From Porticoccaceae bacterium LTM1 (GTDB lineage Bacteria; Pseudomonadota; Gammaproteobacteria; Pseudomonadales; Porticoccaceae), in assembly GCA_030252795.1 (NCBI GenBank), contig CP127080.1:476536-540535 (forward strand): a DNA stretch of 64,000 bases. The letters are read 5' to 3'. Position numbers and translations under genes: made by a program. Below are positions 8,166 to 16,693 of this stretch, in pieces. The notes under the pieces were generated by a model. That model did not search any database. It was not told where the DNA came from and worked only from the letters and a program-made list of their open reading frames with translations. Within the stretch, counting starts at the first letter, position 1; the number at the start of each line of letters is the position of its first letter.

Positions 8166-8891
8166 TTAAAGGCTACCGGGAGCCGGTGTGCGTGCTACAC
8201 ACCACACCTGCACATCTGCCGCTCCTGCCTTGAGCAGGGTCTCTGTCAGTGCTCGTGCAGTACTGCCGGTGGTGATTACATCATCTACCACAGCCACTTT
8301 CAGTCCGTTAACCGGGCGTACCACCTCAAAGGCTCTGTTCAGGTTGCCCTGGCGCTCGCTACGGGTCAGTCCTTGCTGGGTATGTGTTGCCTGCACTTTT
8401 CGCAGCTGGTAGAGGCTTACCGGAATCTTAAGTTGCCGGCCCAGTTGTAATGCCAGTTCGTCGCTGTGATTAAACCCCCTGTAGAATCGCCGCCGCCAGT
8501 GTGAAGGTACCGGCACAATCAGATCTACGGTTGGCGCTGCTGCCGCCAGTCGTCGTGCTACCTGCTCCACCAGCATATGCCCCAAAACCCGCCCTGCAGT
8601 GAGATCGCGATGTTCCTTGAAACGGTTTATCAATTGGCTGATGGGCGGCCGGTACTCAAAACTGGCTATACAGGCCTGCCAGGGCGGCGGTTGTTGCTGG
8701 CACTGGCCACACATCTCGGCATCGTCAGGCATCGGCAGGGCACAGAGACTACAGTGGTGTTGTAGCCACGGAAGCTCCAGCATACAAGAGTTACATAAAG
8801 GAAGTGAGTGCTCACTAGGTAGCTTGCAGAGCAGGCACTCGACCGGCAACTGACGACGTATGCGGTCGCCAAATGAGGAAAGAGAAAACAT
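8166..8891 (-). CDS. comF: ComF family phosphoribosyltransferase-like protein
   Basis: A 241-residue protein. The N-terminal half has four CxxC-type pairs (CLLC, CNSC, CSLC, CGQC) forming a zinc region, then SFEYRPPISQLINRFKEHRD and a type I phosphoribosyltransferase domain with the PRPP loop VAVVDDVITTGSTA near residue 200. ComF/GntX proteins are linked to DNA uptake and use of DNA as a nutrient. The gene is divergent from bioB and its start abuts a BirA operator, an arrangement also seen in other gammaproteobacteria. Confidence 0.9.
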   Translation of the reverse strand: MFSLSSFGDRIRRQLPVECLLCKLPSEHSLPLCNSCMLELPWLQHHCSLCALPMPDDAEMCGQCQQQPPPWQACIASFEYRPPISQLINRFKEHRDLTAGRVLGHMLVEQVARRLAAAAPTVDLIVPVPSHWRRRFYRGFNHSDELALQLGRQLKIPVSLYQLRKVQATHTQQGLTRSERQGNLNRAFEVVRPVNGLKVAVVDDVITTGSTARALTETLLKAGAADVQVWCVARTPAPGSL

Positions 8892-8894
8892 CCG

Positions 8895-8927
8895 TTGTTA
8901 ACCTCTTGAGAGAGTTTTGGTTGACAG
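8895..8927. promoter_or_regulatory. BirA operator upstream of bioB
   Basis: TTGTTAACC (8895-8903), a spacer of exactly 15 nt, then GGTTGACAG (8919-8927). This fits the proteobacterial BirA operator, TTGTNAACC-N15-GGTTNACAA. The right half overlaps TTGACA at 8921-8926, a candidate -35 box with a weak AAGATT 17 bp downstream, so biotinyl-AMP-BirA binding would block bioB transcription. Its left edge is 4 bp from the comF start codon, so comF may be co-regulated. Confidence 0.85.
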
Positions 8928-9006
8928 ATCCCTGTCGCTCCTTAAGATTGCTGTCCATTATCCACGTTTATTCACTATTGAATACCAGTTAATTGGGGTA
9001 CCCGAT

Positions 9007-10080
9007 ATGAGCGCCAGCCAGGCTGCCGGTTTTGACCACACAGAAGTTCGTCACGACTGGACTCGTGAGCAAGTTCTCGACCTTTTCAACCTGCCGTTTA
9101 ATGACCTGATGTTTCAGGCGCAGGTGGTGCATCGTCGCCATTTCAATGCCAACGAGGTGCAACTGAGTACCCTGCTGTCGATCAAGACTGGGGCTTGCCC
9201 GGAAGATTGCAAATACTGCCCGCAATCCGCCCGCTACGACACCGGCCTGGAGCGTGAGCGCCTGATGGAAGTGGAAAAGGTGATCGAGCAGGCCAAAGCG
9301 GCCAAGGCATCCGGTGCCTCGCGGTTCTGTATGGGTGCTGCATGGCGTTCCCCCAAATCCAAGGACCTGAAAGTGGTCAAGGAAATGGTCAAGGGCGTTA
9401 AGTCTCTGGGCATGGAAACCTGCATGACCCTGGGTATGCTGTCTGAAGACCAGGCTAAAGAGCTGGCGGAAGCAGGACTGGATTACTACAACCACAACCT
9501 CGACACCTCGCCAGAGTTCTACGGCGACATTATCACCACCCGCACTTATCAGGATCGCCTGAATACACTGGCTAACGTGCGCGACGCCGGTATGAAGGTA
9601 TGTGCTGGCGGTATCGTTGGTATGGGCGAAGAGCAGAAAGACCGTGCCGGCCTGCTGATGCAACTGGCCAACCTGCCACAGCATCCGGAATCGGTGCCCA
9701 TCAATATGCTGGTGAAAGTAGCTGGCACCCCGATGGAAGACCAGGCCGATCTCGACGATTTCGAATTCCTGCGCACCATCGCCGTGGCTCGCATTATGAT
9801 GCCGAAATCCCACGTTCGCCTTTCTGCCGGCCGTGAAAACATGAACGAGCAGATGCAGGCGATGGCGTTTATGGCCGGTGCCAACTCCATTTTCTACTGC
9901 GAAAAACTGCTCACCACGCCAAATCCAAAAGCCAACAAGGATATGGACCTGTTCAACAAACTCGGCATCAAGCCGGAAGAGTATCGCGTAGAGCGTGATA
10001 ACGAGCAGGAAGCCGAGCAGCTGCAACAGGCGATCACCGAAGCCAAGAACGACAAGTTTTTCTACGACGCTGCGAAATGA
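9007..10080 (+). CDS. bioB: Biotin synthase BioB
   Basis: A 357-residue radical-SAM enzyme inserting sulfur into dethiobiotin. The 4Fe-4S ligand motif CPEDCKYC is followed by PQSARYDTG, and the conserved RLSAGRENM and [12 protein letters not shown] segments are present. A longer in-frame extension to 8917 would run through the BirA operator; the ATG at 9007 (MSASQAAGF) gives the usual N-terminus. It is the first gene of the bioB-bioF-bioHC-bioD operon. Confidence 0.95.
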   Translation: MSASQAAGFDHTEVRHDWTREQVLDLFNLPFNDLMFQAQVVHRRHFNANEVQLSTLLSIKTGACPEDCKYCPQSARYDTGLERERLMEVEKVIEQAKAAKASGASRFCMGAAWRSPKSKDLKVVKEMVKGVKSLGMETCMTLGMLSEDQAKELAEAGLDYYNHNLDTSPEFYGDIITTRTYQDRLNTLANVRDAGMKVCAGGIVGMGEEQKDRAGLLMQLANLPQHPESVPINMLVKVAGTPMEDQADLDDFEFLRTIAVARIMMPKSHVRLSAGRENMNEQMQAMAFMAGANSIFYCEKLLTTPNPKANKDMDLFNKLGIKPEEYRVERDNEQEAEQLQQAITEAKNDKFFYDAAK

Positions 10081-10086
10081 AATTCA

Positions 10087-10189
10087 GGTCGCACGTCAGA
10101 CGTCGCACGTCGCACGCTAAAGCAGGTTGCTTCGTAGTTGATACGCGGGCTTGTCCCTGTGTGCGACGTGCGACGTGCGACGTGCGACC
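10087..10189. repeat. GTCGCACGTC-type inverted repeat between bioB and bioF
   Basis: A left arm of direct GTCGCACGTC/GACGTCGCACG units (10087-10117) is complementary to a right arm of GTGCGACGTGCGACG units (10159-10189). The same sequence family occurs at 47560-47656 and 49057-49087. The hairpin lies inside the bio operon and could cause mRNA processing or partial termination. That effect is inference. Confidence 0.75.
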
Positions 10190-10225
10190 ACTATTTGAAT
10201 CCACCCTGGCTGGCGTTGACCACCA

Positions 10226-11380
10226 ATGCCCATAGACGACGTACTTTTACCCGCCCTGCAACAGCGCAAAGCGGCCCATCTCTACCGTCAGCGTTTTGAG
10301 CTGCAATCCGCCACCGGCCCAGAGGTGGTGGTGGATGGCCGCAATTATCTGGCCTTTTGCAGCAATGACTATCTGGGCCTGGCCAACCACCCTGAGGTCA
10401 TTGCGACGCTGCAAAAAAGTGCCGGTCAGTATGGTGTGGGCAGTGGTGCTTCGCACCTGGTTTACGGCCATTCCACTGAGCATCACGCGCTGGAGGAGGA
10501 GCTGGCAGCCTTTACGGGCCGATCGCGCGCGTTACTGTTTTCCACCGGTTATATGGCCAATATGGGCACAATCGCGGCGTTGACTGACCGTGGTGACACA
10601 GTGCTGGAAGATCGTCTCAATCACGCCTCACTGCTGGATGGCGGCTTGCTGAGTCGCGCGGACTTTCAGCGCTACCGTGATGTGACTGAGCTGGAAAAAC
10701 GCCTGTCGGACACCGACAGCGGTCGCAAACTGGTGGTGACCGATGGCGTATTCAGTATGGATGGCAATATAGCTGACCTGCCTGAGCAGGCCGCTATCTG
10801 CCAGCGCCACAATGCCTGGTTGATGGTGGACGACGCCCACGGCTTTGGCGTGCTTGGCAAGCAGGGCGGTGGTTGTGCTGAACACTTCGGCCTGAACATC
10901 GAACAGCTGCCGATTTTAGTGGGAACCCTAGGCAAGGGTTTCGGTACCTTTGGCGCTTTTGTGGCAGGAAGCGAAGCGCTGATTGAGACCCTGATCCAGT
11001 TTGCCCGCCCCTATATTTTTACTACCGCCATGCCGCCATCGGTTGCGGCTGCCACACGCACCAGTTTGAAGTTACTGCAAACGGAAACCTGGCGTCGTGA
11101 AAAACTGCAGGCATTGATTGCGCAATTCCGTCGTGGTGCTGAACAACTCGGCTTACAGTTGATGGATTCGAATACCCCGATTCAACCGGTGCTAATCAAT
11201 GACGATGCCCTGACTGTGGAGATCGGTCAGCGACTGCGTGAGCGGGGAATCTTAGTGGGCGCAATCAGGCCGCCGACTGTCCCTAAGGGTACAGGGCGAC
11301 TGCGCATCACCTTCAGTGCCAGTCACAGTGAGCAGCAGGTGGATCAACTGTTGGAAGCGCTGGATGAAATAATTAATTAG
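10226..11380 (+). CDS. bioF: 8-amino-7-oxononanoate synthase BioF
   Basis: A 384-residue PLP enzyme condensing pimeloyl-ACP and alanine. The alpha-oxoamine synthase features are clear: [36 protein letters not shown], and the PLP-lysine motif [12 protein letters not shown] near residue 240. No clear Shine-Dalgarno precedes the ATG, which follows a repeat-filled 145-bp spacer after bioB. Confidence 0.95.
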   Translation: MPIDDVLLPALQQRKAAHLYRQRFELQSATGPEVVVDGRNYLAFCSNDYLGLANHPEVIATLQKSAGQYGVGSGASHLVYGHSTEHHALEEELAAFTGRSRALLFSTGYMANMGTIAALTDRGDTVLEDRLNHASLLDGGLLSRADFQRYRDVTELEKRLSDTDSGRKLVVTDGVFSMDGNIADLPEQAAICQRHNAWLMVDDAHGFGVLGKQGGGCAEHFGLNIEQLPILVGTLGKGFGTFGAFVAGSEALIETLIQFARPYIFTTAMPPSVAAATRTSLKLLQTETWRREKLQALIAQFRRGAEQLGLQLMDSNTPIQPVLINDDALTVEIGQRLRERGILVGAIRPPTVPKGTGRLRITFSASHSEQQVDQLLEALDEIIN

Positions 11381-11440
11381 TCACCGTGAGTGCCGGTGGA
11401 GCAGGCCTTAGATAGTTAGCGATTTAGAAAAGAGTTTTAA

Positions 11441-13024
11441 ATGACAGAAGCGGTATTACAGATCACTCCTCCAGCGTTACACCTGCGTCACCTGCCATCG
11501 CCTGTTGATGCCGAGCCGCTGGTGATTCTGCACGGCTGGGGTGCGGCCAGTGACATTATGCTGCCGCTGGCTGAGCGTCTGGCCAATGATCGGCCTGTCT
11601 GGCTAGTCGATCTGCCCGGCTTTGGTGGCAGTGAGCAGTGGCCAGAGTTTTCGCTTGATGGGCTGCTGGAGCAGTTATCAGAACAGCTACCCAGCTCCTG
11701 TGTGTTGATGGGGTGGTCTTTAGGTGGAATGATCGCCACAGCATTTGTTGCTCGTTATTCAGGACGGGTCAGCAAATTAATTACCCTGGCAAGCAATGCC
11801 CAATTTGTAGCGGATCGCGATTGGCGGTCCGCAATGCCAGCAAAAACCTTTTCCCGGTTCTGCCAATTTTTTGCCGAATCCCCCGGCGCCTGTCTCAAGC
11901 AATTTATTGGTCTTGAGGCCCAAGGTGACCAGGCTCAGCGCGAATTAATGAAACAGCTCCGCCCATTTGTCGCCGTCGAGAGTAATTGCAACTGGAACGA
12001 AGGTTTGGAGCTGTTAGGAACACTCGATAACCGTAGTGCATTACAGTCCCTCGCTATACCGGGATTGCATCTGTTTGGTGGGGGTGATGCATTGGTTCCG
12101 GCTTTGGCAGGAGAAGCAATTGCAGATCTTAATCCTGGCCAAACGGTGGTGGTGATTCCCGAGCGAGGCCATGCCCTTCACATGTCTGCTCCTGATGAAG
12201 TTTGTGCAGCGATCAACGAGTTTTTAACCGCATCTGCGGCCAAACGTCTCGACAAACAGTCGGTGGCAGAATCCTTCAGTCGTGCCGCCAGCAGCTACGA
12301 CGGTGCGGCAGCATTTCAGCGTCTGGTTGCTGATAGATTGTGGTGCATGGTGCCGGCTGAGATGAAGGTTGGGTGTGCACTGGATGTGGGCTGTGGTACC
12401 GGTTACCTCTCGGCCAAAGTACGTGATGGACTGCCTTCCGTGCATTTGACCTCCCTGGATCTGGCACCCGGTATGCTGGAATATGCCCGTGCCCAACGGC
12501 CGGTTGCGGATCGCTGGGTTTGTGGTGACGCTGAATCCTTACCCCTGGCCGATAACCAGTTCGATCTGGTGGTATCAAGCCTCGCCTACCAGTGGTGCGA
12601 GAACCCGGATGTCTGGGGCTCAGAACTGTACCGAGTCCTGAACGAGCAGGGCGTTGCCATATTCAGCACCTTTGGCGCCAACACCCTTACAGAGCTGCAC
12701 GATGCATGGCGTGCGGTGGACGACTACGTTCACGTAAATGAGTTTATTGCGGTCGAAAAACTTCGTGATCAATTGCAGATTGCAGGTTTGCAGGTAGAGC
12801 TGGTGGTGGAAAAACATCAGCTTGAATATGACGACCTCAAATCACTGATGCGCGAACTCAAGGCACTGGGCGCGCACAACATCAACAGTGGTCGCAATCA
12901 GGGGATGACCGGTCGTAAAAGATTGCAGTTGTTAACCGACGCCTACGAAAAATTCCGCACCGAAACGGGTGTACTTCCAGCGAGCTATGAAGTGATTTAC
13001 GGCGTGGTCAAAAAAGAGGCTTAG
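11441..13024 (+). CDS. bioHC: Bifunctional BioH-BioC fusion (pimeloyl-ACP esterase + malonyl-ACP methyltransferase)
   Basis: A 527-residue fusion. Residues about 1-260 are an alpha/beta hydrolase of the BioH type: VILHGWG oxyanion region, nucleophile elbow GWSLGG near residue 94, catalytic His in ERGHALHMSAPDEV. Residues about 270-527 are the BioC methyltransferase: SFSRAASSYDGAAAFQ, SAM motif ALDVGCGTGYLSAKV, then DAESLPLADNQFDLV. BioC masks malonyl-ACP as a methyl ester to enter fatty acid elongation and BioH releases pimeloyl-ACP. The fusion is known from Saccharophagus-type bacteria. Confidence 0.93.
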   Translation: MTEAVLQITPPALHLRHLPSPVDAEPLVILHGWGAASDIMLPLAERLANDRPVWLVDLPGFGGSEQWPEFSLDGLLEQLSEQLPSSCVLMGWSLGGMIATAFVARYSGRVSKLITLASNAQFVADRDWRSAMPAKTFSRFCQFFAESPGACLKQFIGLEAQGDQAQRELMKQLRPFVAVESNCNWNEGLELLGTLDNRSALQSLAIPGLHLFGGGDALVPALAGEAIADLNPGQTVVVIPERGHALHMSAPDEVCAAINEFLTASAAKRLDKQSVAESFSRAASSYDGAAAFQRLVADRLWCMVPAEMKVGCALDVGCGTGYLSAKVRDGLPSVHLTSLDLAPGMLEYARAQRPVADRWVCGDAESLPLADNQFDLVVSSLAYQWCENPDVWGSELYRVLNEQGVAIFSTFGANTLTELHDAWRAVDDYVHVNEFIAVEKLRDQLQIAGLQVELVVEKHQLEYDDLKSLMRELKALGAHNINSGRNQGMTGRKRLQLLTDAYEKFRTETGVLPASYEVIYGVVKKEA

Positions 13025-13026
13025 GT

Positions 13027-13716
13027 GTGAAACAAAAATACTTTATCACCGGGACCGATACCGACGCGGGAAAAACCTTTATCGCAGCAGCGTTACTGCA
13101 CGGAGCCAATAACAGCGGGAAAAGCACAGCAGCCTGCAAGCCCGTGGCTGCTGGTTGCGAGCAGAGCGACGATGGCCTTCGCAACAGCGACGCACTGATA
13201 CTTCAATCTGCCGCCTCCAAACAAATGCCTTACCAGCAAATTAACCCCATCGCGCTGGAACCCGCTATTGCACCGCATATAGCCGCTGAGGAGGCGGGGC
13301 AACGATTGCAGGCATCGCGTATCGCCGGATACTGTCGTGGCGTTTTAATGCAGGGCGCGGACTTTACGGTTATAGAAGGTGCTGGTGGCTGGCGAGTGCC
13401 GCTCAACTCGAGGGAAACCTTTGCCGATATTGCTCGTGAGTTGCAGTTGCCGGTTATTCTGGTGGTGGCCATGCGGCTGGGGTGTATCAATCACGCGCTG
13501 CTCACCGTCGAAGCCATTCAGCGCGATGGCCTGCCTTTGGCTGGCTGGGTGGCCAACCGGGTCGATCCCGAGATGTCTCGTTACACCGAAAACCTGGCGA
13601 CACTGCAACAACTGATTCGCGCACCAATGATCGGCGAAGTGCCTCATATCGCCAGTGGTAACCCCGCTGAAGCAGCGCAGTTTTTGTCCCTTGAGACTTT
13701 AAGCCACGAGTTTTAA
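13027..13716 (+). CDS. bioD: Dethiobiotin synthetase BioD
   Basis: A 229-residue ATP-dependent carboxylase closing the ureido ring of dethiobiotin. The P-loop GTDTDAGKTF lies near the N-terminus, with CKPVAAGCE and EGAGGWRVPLN substrate-binding segments. It starts with GTG only 2 bp after the bioHC stop, so it is translationally coupled, and it is the last bio gene here. bioA is not in the window. Confidence 0.93.
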   Translation: MKQKYFITGTDTDAGKTFIAAALLHGANNSGKSTAACKPVAAGCEQSDDGLRNSDALILQSAASKQMPYQQINPIALEPAIAPHIAAEEAGQRLQASRIAGYCRGVLMQGADFTVIEGAGGWRVPLNSRETFADIARELQLPVILVVAMRLGCINHALLTVEAIQRDGLPLAGWVANRVDPEMSRYTENLATLQQLIRAPMIGEVPHIASGNPAEAAQFLSLETLSHEF

Positions 13717-13744
13717 ACTGGCTTTTTTCAGAAGAGCCAATGTC

Positions 13745-13933
13745 ATGCGCAGTGAAGAAGAACTCTATCCCGAAGACCTGGAGCGGGTGCGTAAAGTAAC
13801 CTCCAGCGGTGTCCACTCGGTACAACGTAAACCCTTTGGCGGCTGGAAACTGTTGTTGGTGATATGGTTGGTGGTATTGCTTATGGCTGGTGGCAGCTGG
13901 CTGATCGCCAAACAAGTCGGCATTTTGATCTGA
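13745..13933 (+). CDS. DUF3094 small membrane protein
   Basis: A 62-residue protein: a charged N-terminal half (EELYPEDLERVRKVTSSGVHSVQRKPF) and one membrane helix (about residues 37-57, KLLLVIWLVVLLMAGGSWLIA). The 'GVHxVxRKPF' motif before the helix matches DUF3094 as I know it from pseudomonads and relatives. Function unknown. It starts 28 bp after bioD, possibly on the same transcript. Confidence 0.7.
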   Translation: MRSEEELYPEDLERVRKVTSSGVHSVQRKPFGGWKLLLVIWLVVLLMAGGSWLIAKQVGILI

Positions 13934-14065
13934 CTCAATTTCACTGAGAAATATGGCGGTGAGTTATCGCCATTCCCCGCTGTTTTCGACTATCTTTTTA
14001 ATACTTGTGAATAAGTGGCAGATGATGCCGCTTCAGGTTTTTGACGATAGTTGCGGGGAGTCCCT

Positions 14066-14734
14066 ATGAGTGTCTATACCGATCCGGTTCTGGTAATTGG
14101 TAATAAAAACTATTCATCCTGGTCAATGCGTGCCTGGTTGGCTTTTAGAAAAGCCAACGTACATGTCGAGCTGAAACGACTGCCGCTTGATACGCCCGAG
14201 TTTGCGAAGGAAATAAGAGATTACTCCCCATCAGGGCGCGTGCCTGTGTTGATTGATGATGGCCGCAAAGTGTGGGACTCGCTGGCAATCTGCGAATACG
14301 TCAGCGAAAACATGGACGAAGGCCACCTCTGGCCACGTAATTATGTCGAACGCGGTTACGCCCGTTCCATCAGCGCCGAGATGCATTCAGGTTTTGCCGC
14401 ACTGCGAAGTCAAATGCCAATGAACGCAAGAGCCACAGGCCGGAAAGTGCCGATGACCCCGGAGCTGGAAGCGGATATCAAACGCATAAATGACATGTGG
14501 GTTGAGTGTCGTCAAAAACATATCACCCACGGCCCCTGGTTGTTCGGCTACTTTACAATTGCCGATGCCATGTACGCCCCGGTTGCACTACGCTTCCACA
14601 CCTATGGCGTTCAACTGGATTCACTGGCTGAGCAGTATATGCACCATGTGTTGTCCGATGCGGATGTACAAAGCTGGATTGCCGATGCTCGGCAGGAAGA
14701 AGAAGTACTTGGGGGTGAGGAGAAGGGGGCTTAA
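14066..14734 (+). CDS. Glutathione S-transferase family protein
   Basis: A 222-residue protein with an N-terminal thioredoxin-like GST domain: LVIGNKNYSSWSMRAWLAFR places the likely catalytic Ser at NYSSWS; PSGRVPVLIDDG and VWDSLAICEYVSE are the cis-Pro and glutathione gamma-Glu contacts. The C-terminal half is helical with WLFGYFTIADAMYAPVALRF. The ATG at 14066 is chosen because GGGGAG precedes it; an upstream TTG is less likely. Confidence 0.88.
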   Translation: MSVYTDPVLVIGNKNYSSWSMRAWLAFRKANVHVELKRLPLDTPEFAKEIRDYSPSGRVPVLIDDGRKVWDSLAICEYVSENMDEGHLWPRNYVERGYARSISAEMHSGFAALRSQMPMNARATGRKVPMTPELEADIKRINDMWVECRQKHITHGPWLFGYFTIADAMYAPVALRFHTYGVQLDSLAEQYMHHVLSDADVQSWIADARQEEEVLGGEEKGA

Positions 14735-15451
14735 TCCAACCTTCTTTCCCTTTGTTATCCCCGGGCGGGCCAGTTTAGGTAGGGTGCGCCGTGCGCACCT
14801 CCTGTCATCCTTCGCTTAGCAAAGAGCCTCTTGGTTGTTGTTTCTTTAATGCTCTTTAAGTGCCAAAAACCCGCCCTTACCCAACCGGAACAGGCCCGCC
14901 CTCATAATACCCACAAATCGGGCAAACCTGTTCCGGTTGGGCAAGGTCTCGCTTGGGTGCTATTCATTTAAAGCTGCTCTTTGTCATCCCCGCGTAAGCG
15001 GTGATCCACATGTTAATTACTACACGAAGTAGGGTGCCCCGTGCGCACCATGAGCAAAAAGGAGCATTCTCAGCGCATCTATCTCCCATCCGTCATCCCC
15101 GCGTAGGCGGAGATCCATTTAGATTGGTACTCACTATTGATGTCGCTCTTCCGATGAGGAATATTGGTTTGCACGCCTCTTTAGTTCATCTATACCTTGA
15201 TCCAGTAAAGAGATGCCTTTATTGTTTAACAACTTAGCGCCTGGTGAGCATATGCTCATGGATAGACCGAAGGAATGGCGATTGACTCATCTGAAAATCC
15301 TTTTCTGATTGCTGTATTTGTATACAGCATAATTATTTCCTTCAAAGTCAAGCGAAGAACGATTTGTATCAGGCCTGATAATAGTATCAAATAATTTTGA
15401 TATAGATTTTGTTGTATATAAAACAAAGAGTTATCTAAAGGGTAGGCGGCC
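14735..15451. other. Repeat-rich spacer before the cassette array
   Basis: About 700 bp with no supportable gene. It contains GGGTGCGC-type repeats (14778-14799 and 15028-15049), long-hairpin copy C (14873-14948), two GTCATCCCCGCG-type repeats (14983-15008 and 15092-15118), and an AT-rich stretch from about 15200 that leads into the first attC-like site. No integron integrase is seen on either strand. Confidence 0.75.
14873..14948. repeat. Long-hairpin repeat, copy C
   Basis: 22-nt arms (14873-14894 and 14927-14948) pair with two mismatches and a 32-nt loop (14895-14926) with core CCCTCATAATACCCACAAAT. It shares arms, loop and about 20 bp of flank on each side with copy B at 7600 in opposite orientation. 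Confidence 0.8.
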
Positions 15452-15525
15452 CGATAATATATTAAGCGGGAAGCCTGATAATAATTGTTATGAGGCCGAA
15501 GGCCTCTTAAACAGGCTGTTAGGGC
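15452..15525 (+). repeat. Degenerate attC-like site at the start of the cassette array
   Basis: It ends in CTGTTAGGGC (R'-like GTTAGGG, 15518-15524) and contains a nested hairpin GAGGCC-GAA-GGCCTC within GCCTG...CAGGC arms. The other end, GCCCGATAA near 15452, only loosely matches the inverse core. It would close a cassette to the left that is no longer recognisable. Confidence 0.45.
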
Positions 15526-15540
15526 TACTAGGGTGAAAAT

Positions 15541-15969
15541 ATGAGAGGACTCAAGCAAACAGTTTTAGCTCTAACTCTGGGGTCGATTGCACATATCTTG
15601 TTCACGGCCTTATCTCGACTAGGGTTTTCTGATGCTCCCTCTGAGATGCTGTTGTTTGGAGTGAATACACTACCTATATGGATTGTGGTGTATTTTTTGA
15701 TGCCCACAGTGATTATGCTGTCTGTCTCACCCTTAAAAAGAAGTGTAAGTCCATCAGTCATTGTTAGTGTGTTCGCTGCTTGGTTTGTTGGTGTTTTGCT
15801 TTTTTACGCTTATCATCGACAATTTTTAAATCATGGCGTGAAAATATGGGAGTACTCGGATAAATGGTGGTACTTGAAAAGAAATCTATTATCTATAATT
15901 CCTTGTATATTTGCGGGAGTCGGATTTTGGCTGGGAGGTAGGAGTTCGGCGGCCCTAACAAGGTCATGA
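15541..15969 (+). CDS. Cassette 1: four-helix membrane protein, unknown
   Basis: A 142-residue hydrophobic protein with about four membrane helices (near residues 7-27, 36-60, 72-92, 114-132). I recognise no family. The reading frame runs into the downstream attC, whose bases supply the last codons, as is common in integron cassettes. AGGGTG lies just upstream of the ATG. The cassette begins a few bases after the GTTAGGG core, leaving no room for its own long promoter. Confidence 0.65.
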   Translation: MRGLKQTVLALTLGSIAHILFTALSRLGFSDAPSEMLLFGVNTLPIWIVVYFLMPTVIMLSVSPLKRSVSPSVIVSVFAAWFVGVLLFYAYHRQFLNHGVKIWEYSDKWWYLKRNLLSIIPCIFAGVGFWLGGRSSAALTRS

Positions 15970-16015
15970 ATTTGACGCCGCGAAAAGCACGCCGCAAATT
16001 ATGGAAGCGTTAGGC
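15952..16015 (+). repeat. attC site 1
   Basis: The inverse core CCCTAAC ends at 15959 and the core GCGTTAGGC lies at 16007-16015, about 64 bp apart, with imperfectly palindromic AATTTG...CAAATT arms between them. Recombination would occur at G/TTAGGC. Confidence 0.8.
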
Positions 16016-16034
16016 AGTAAACGAGATCGAAACT

Positions 16035-16580
16035 ATGGAAGGCTATATAAATTTTGATAGGCAAATCGATTTGCATGCCTCTCTTGAAGAGCTACTTGTT
16101 CATGCCCGAACTTCATTTGATTCAACGAGAGCCTGTAAGTGGGCCTTGATTTCCGCTCATTCCGCACTGCAAGCATCGATGTGTATGGCACTACGTGGAA
16201 GTGCGGGATTTGATACTTGGAAACCTAACCATCTCAAAAAATGGCTAGAGGCTTATGAAAAAGGTGATGAACTGCCAGATCCACAACTAGATTTCTTTAT
16301 GGATCTCTTTGATAAGCTATTTTCCGAAGACTCAGGGCTTGATAGACATCTTATCAAGTGGCTCAACGAAACGCGGAATGGATTAATACACTTCAATACT
16401 GATTCATACTCAATAGAGAAGGCTTCAATCATCGCGGCAATTTCTGAATCAATGAAGGCAGTTGCCAAAACTCCTGATCTAAGCACTGGAATATTCTTTT
16501 ACGAAGAAGGGCAAGTGGAGACGTTTAATAATCTTTGCAACGAAATTGCGAAGAAAATGGAAAATCATGAAATTGCCTAA
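16035..16580 (+). CDS. Cassette 2: HEPN-like protein, unknown function
   Basis: A 181-residue soluble, mostly helical protein. Residues near 110 read NETRNGLIHFNTDSYSIE, containing the R-x4-H motif typical of HEPN domains, many of which are RNases in toxin or defence systems. The rest (ASLEELLVHARTSF, LISAHSALQASMCMAL) fits a helical bundle. The HEPN call rests on one motif and the helical character. Its last codons lie in attC site 2. Confidence 0.5.
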   Translation: MEGYINFDRQIDLHASLEELLVHARTSFDSTRACKWALISAHSALQASMCMALRGSAGFDTWKPNHLKKWLEAYEKGDELPDPQLDFFMDLFDKLFSEDSGLDRHLIKWLNETRNGLIHFNTDSYSIEKASIIAAISESMKAVAKTPDLSTGIFFYEEGQVETFNNLCNEIAKKMENHEIA

Positions 16581-16687
16581 CAAAAACGTGCAGCCGACAT
16601 TTTTTCCGTTCCGGCAATTGGGAATTGCTTCGCAATTTTTTCCCAATTGCCTCCACTCCAAAAATGCGTCTGACGTAGGCGTTAGGC
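16575..16687 (+). repeat. attC site 2
   Basis: GCCTAAC (16575-16581) and GTTAGGC (16681-16687) are perfect inverse cores 113 bp apart. Between them CAGCCGACATTTTT pairs with AAAAATGCGTCTG, and an inner hairpin GGCAATTGGGAA / TTCCCAATTGCC caps the structure. Confidence 0.9.
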
Positions 16688-16693
16688 ATACAC

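Noticed and set aside
8989-10026. 345-residue frame antisense to bioB
   Set aside because: Fully inside the bioB coding sequence on the other strand, His/Val-rich composition typical of a shadow frame of a GC-rich gene.
10081-10225. CRISPR or riboswitch between bioB and bioF
   Set aside because: The repeats are inverted GTCGCACGTC units found at two other loci; no spacer pattern or known riboswitch fold.
13934-14065. ATGGCG...CGCCAT hairpin after the DUF3094 gene as a terminator
   Set aside because: Six-bp stem with no T-run and a loop of nine bases; too weak to call.
15256-15558. 100-residue minus-strand frame upstream of cassette 1
   Set aside because: Covers the AT-rich attC-like site and overlaps the start of cassette 1; no ribosome site or family; opposite to the array direction.
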